Of a stretch of DNA of 6,656 nt, positions 4,932 through 6,656 are shown one piece after another. The position numbers were made by a program, and so were the translations under genes. Below the pieces are notes generated by a model. That model saw only the letters and a program-made list of their open reading frames with translations. It had not been told where the DNA came from and ran no database searches. This stretch comes from Streptosporangiaceae bacterium (GTDB taxonomy: Bacteria; Actinomycetota; Actinomycetes; Streptosporangiales; Streptosporangiaceae): NCBI GenBank assembly GCA_030043395.1, contig JASHXW010000562.1, positions 1 to 6,656 on the forward strand. Direction: 5' to 3'. Within the stretch, counting starts at the first letter, position 1, and the number at the start of each line of letters is the position of its first letter.

Positions 4932-6056
4932 AACGACGAGCAGCGCATAGGTGACACTCTGGCGCAAGATGAGGCCGGAGCGGACGTTGCCGACCTGCCC
5001 GAGTCGGACGAGCCTGGCGACGAGGAGGAGCCCGCTAAGCGGAGCGGCTGGTCGTTCCTGCAGGAGACCGTGGTCTTGTTCGCCGTAGCGCTCACGATCG
5101 CGCTGCTGATCAAGACTTTCGTGGTGCAGCCGTTCTTCATCCCGTCACAGTCGATGGAGGACACCCTCCTGCCTGGTGACAAGGTCCTGGTCAACAAGCT
5201 CGTGTATCACCTGCGGCCGATCGAACGCGGCGACATCGTGGTCTTCAACGGAACCGGGTCGTGGGATCCGCCGCAGCATTCCGCGCCGGTCCACAACCCG
5301 CTTGCCCGTGCCTACGACGACACGCTGGGCAAGGTAGTGACCTCCGTCAGGGACCTGTTCGGGTCGCCGCCCGGGCAGACGGACTACATCAAGAGGGTGA
5401 TCGGGCTGCCTGGCGACCACGTGCGATGCTGCAACGCGGAGGGGCTGGTCACGGTCAACGGCATCGCGCTGCACGAGCAGTCCTACCTGATCCCCGGAGC
5501 GCAGCCGTCGCAGGGGGCGTTCAACGTCGTAGTGCCGCCAGGGCGGCTATGGGTGATGGGCGACAACAGGCCGATCTCCGCGGATTCCCGGCTGCATGAC
5601 TGCGCCTACACGTACCTGACGCCCACCTGCGCTTCTTATGACCGGGACGGGACTATCCCGGAGAACAAGGTGATCGGGCGGGCGTTCATGATCGTGTGGC
5701 CGCCGAGCCGCTTCCGGATCCTGCCGATTCCCTCGACCTTCAACCAGTCGGGGCTGAATCAGCCAGCCAGGTCGGCGGCCGCTTCGTCGCGGCTGGCGCG
5801 CTCCTCGGCATCCGGTGAGGGCTTGCCAGCAGCGAAGGCGCTGGCCCAGAACAGCGCACTCGCGGCGAACAGGGCCCTGGCAGACGGCATCGCGATCAGG
5901 CCGTCGCCGCCGTACGTGCCGTTGGCCGGCGGGTTCCTCGCGGCCGTGCCGCTGACGTTGCTGCAGCGCCGGCTGAGGCTGAGGCTGGCGCAGCGCACGC
6001 GAGATCGTCGCCGTCTGCGTCGTCTCAGCCGTCGCCTGGCGTCGCCGCAGGAGTGA
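4929..6056 (+). CDS. lepB: Type I signal peptidase, paralogue 3
   Basis: A 375-residue signal peptidase. The start ATG 4929 is chosen because it has the same GGAAGG at 5 nt as lepB2; an in-frame GTG at 4863 would add 22 residues that overlap this site and have no counterpart in the paralogues. Layout: acidic N-terminus (1-~40, shortest of the three), membrane segment (about 46-66), catalytic Ser75 in PSQSMEDTL, Lys155 (YIKRVIGLPGD), box E GDNRPISADSR (211-221), and Cys167, Cys168, Cys225 and Cys234. The linker (~281-320) is the longest of the three. The C-terminal hydrophobic segment (about 328-345) is followed by a ~28-residue Arg/Leu-rich tail. The residue before the nucleophile is Gln instead of Gly, and LLPGD replaces LLIGD just after it. 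Both could alter the active-site surroundings. Its stop is 4 nt before rnhB. Confidence 0.95.
   Translation: MNDEQRIGDTLAQDEAGADVADLPESDEPGDEEEPAKRSGWSFLQETVVLFAVALTIALLIKTFVVQPFFIPSQSMEDTLLPGDKVLVNKLVYHLRPIERGDIVVFNGTGSWDPPQHSAPVHNPLARAYDDTLGKVVTSVRDLFGSPPGQTDYIKRVIGLPGDHVRCCNAEGLVTVNGIALHEQSYLIPGAQPSQGAFNVVVPPGRLWVMGDNRPISADSRLHDCAYTYLTPTCASYDRDGTIPENKVIGRAFMIVWPPSRFRILPIPSTFNQSGLNQPARSAAASSRLARSSASGEGLPAAKALAQNSALAANRALADGIAIRPSPPYVPLAGGFLAAVPLTLLQRRLRLRLAQRTRDRRRLRRLSRRLASPQE
6049..6053 (+). promoter_or_regulatory. Shine-Dalgarno sequence of rnhB inside lepB3
   Basis: AGGAG overlaps the last two codons of lepB3 and lies 7 nt before GTG 6061. It selects this start for rnhB and implies coupled translation. 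Confidence 0.65.
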
Positions 6057-6060
6057 GCTG

Positions 6061-6656
6061 GTGCCCAGGTCAACGGCGCGCATGACGCGATCGGCGCGAG
6101 CGAAGCGAGCGGCAATACTGGCTGCCAGGGCCAGGAAGGCGGCTCCCGGGCCGGTGCGCGTGGAGTTCGCCGGGGTGGACGCCGCCAGCCGCCCGGTCGG
6201 CTACACGCCAAGGCGCGGTACCGGGCTGACCGGCTACGAGCGGGTGCTCGTCCGGGCTGGCCTCGGGCCGGTCGCGGGGATCGACGAAGCCGGGCGCGGA
6301 GCGTGCGCCGGGCCGCTCGTCGTGGCAGCCGTCGCCCTCGATCGATGGGCCGGCGACGAGAGCACCGAGATCGCTGACTCAAAGGTGCTGACCGCCCGCG
6401 CCAGGGAGGCCGCGTACAAGCAGATCGTGCGCTCCGCGCTGGCCTGGAGCGTGGTCATCATCGAGCCGGGCGAGATCGACAGGCTCGGCCTGCACGTGTG
6501 CAACGTGGCCGGGATGCGGCGCGCGCTCGCCGGGCTGCCGGCCTGCCCCGGATACGTGCTGACCGACGGCTTCGAGGTACCGGGCCTCGCCGTCCCCGCG
6601 CTGGCCATGTGGAAGGGCGACCAGGTCGCCGCGTGCGTGGCAGCAGCGTCCATCGT
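6061..6656 (+). CDS. rnhB: Ribonuclease HII (3' partial)
   Basis: RNase HII cleaves the RNA strand of RNA-DNA hybrids and starts removal of single ribonucleotides from DNA. 198 codons are visible before the window edge. The catalytic motif GIDEAGRGACAGP begins at residue 73, supplying D75 and E76 of the DEDD centre; ADSK is at 105-108 and the third acid is D169 in LTDGF. The frame is cut just after AAASIV, where the family continues AKVxRD with the fourth acid. The GTG start is supported by AGGAG at 7 nt; it gives about 70 residues before the catalytic motif, of which the first ~35 are basic (Arg/Lys/Ala) and not part of the usual fold. A shorter start, such as ATG 6082 or GTG 6154/6160, cannot be excluded. 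rnhB downstream of signal peptidase is the standard actinobacterial order. Confidence 0.93.
   Translation, partial: MPRSTARMTRSARAKRAAILAARARKAAPGPVRVEFAGVDAASRPVGYTPRRGTGLTGYERVLVRAGLGPVAGIDEAGRGACAGPLVVAAVALDRWAGDESTEIADSKVLTARAREAAYKQIVRSALAWSVVIIEPGEIDRLGLHVCNVAGMRRALAGLPACPGYVLTDGFEVPGLAVPALAMWKGDQVAACVAAASI

Larger units (their letters stand above)
2452..6056 (+). repeat. Tandem triplication of signal peptidase I genes
   Basis: Three full-length homologous genes lie head to tail with spacers of 29 nt and 231 nt. A 39-nt stretch coding for the start of the catalytic domain (VLVNKLVYHLRPI region) is identical in all three copies, at 2732-2770, 3904-3942 and 5185-5223, including the less favoured TAT tyrosine codon. 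Outside the catalytic core the copies diverge strongly in the N-terminal acidic region and the C-terminal linker. Confidence 0.95.

Noticed and set aside
2452..6056. Possibility that one lepB copy is a pseudogene or lacks catalysis
   Set aside because: All three frames are intact and each keeps the Ser (83, 99, 75) and Lys (164, 180, 155) of the dyad with box E.
1..6656. Mobile element, CRISPR array or horizontally acquired island
   Set aside because: No transposase, integrase, terminal inverted repeats, tRNA target or spaced repeats were seen. Gene order and composition fit a conserved core region.

Overview
The window is a GC-rich stretch of chromosome, all genes on the + strand, from a high-GC actinobacterium (Actinomycetota). 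The gene order is the conserved actinobacterial ribosome-maturation and secretion cluster: rpsP, a KH-domain gene, rimM, trmD, rplS, signal peptidase I, rnhB. Codons ending in G/C, GTG starts and an Ala/Glu/Lys-rich bS16 tail agree with this. No genus can be named from the sequence alone.

Positions 1-2421 are the translation block: the 3' end of rpsP (bS16, only its long disordered tail is inside the window), a KH RNA-binding protein (KhpA type), rimM (30S maturation factor), trmD (tRNA m1G37 methyltransferase, apparently starting at a CTG codon behind a strong Shine-Dalgarno sequence) and rplS (bL19). The first three genes are 2-3 nt apart. rimM-trmD and trmD-rplS are separated by 78 and 120 nt, the latter carrying a 9-bp perfect hairpin.

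Positions 2452-6056 hold the unusual part: three complete tandem paralogues of type I signal peptidase (lepB1, lepB2, lepB3). All keep the Ser/Lys dyad, an N-terminal membrane anchor, a C-terminal hydrophobic segment followed by an Arg-rich tail, and four conserved cysteines. They differ in the acidic cytoplasmic N-terminus, the residues before the catalytic Ser, box E and the Ala/Ser linker before the C-terminal segment. Nucleotide identity is patchy: lepB2 and lepB3 share their start region, lepB1 and lepB3 share parts of the catalytic domain, lepB1 and lepB2 share another part. This points to duplication with later recombination or gene conversion. Tandem sip clusters are known in Streptomyces, so the array is an instance of a known theme rather than a new system. 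A 231-nt gap before lepB3 holds direct repeats and a promoter-like hexamer.

From 6061 to the window end runs rnhB (RNase HII), initiated at a GTG four bases after the lepB3 stop and cut by the window edge. The cluster links ribosome and tRNA maturation with processing of secreted proteins. I see no mobile element, CRISPR array, tRNA or rRNA gene.
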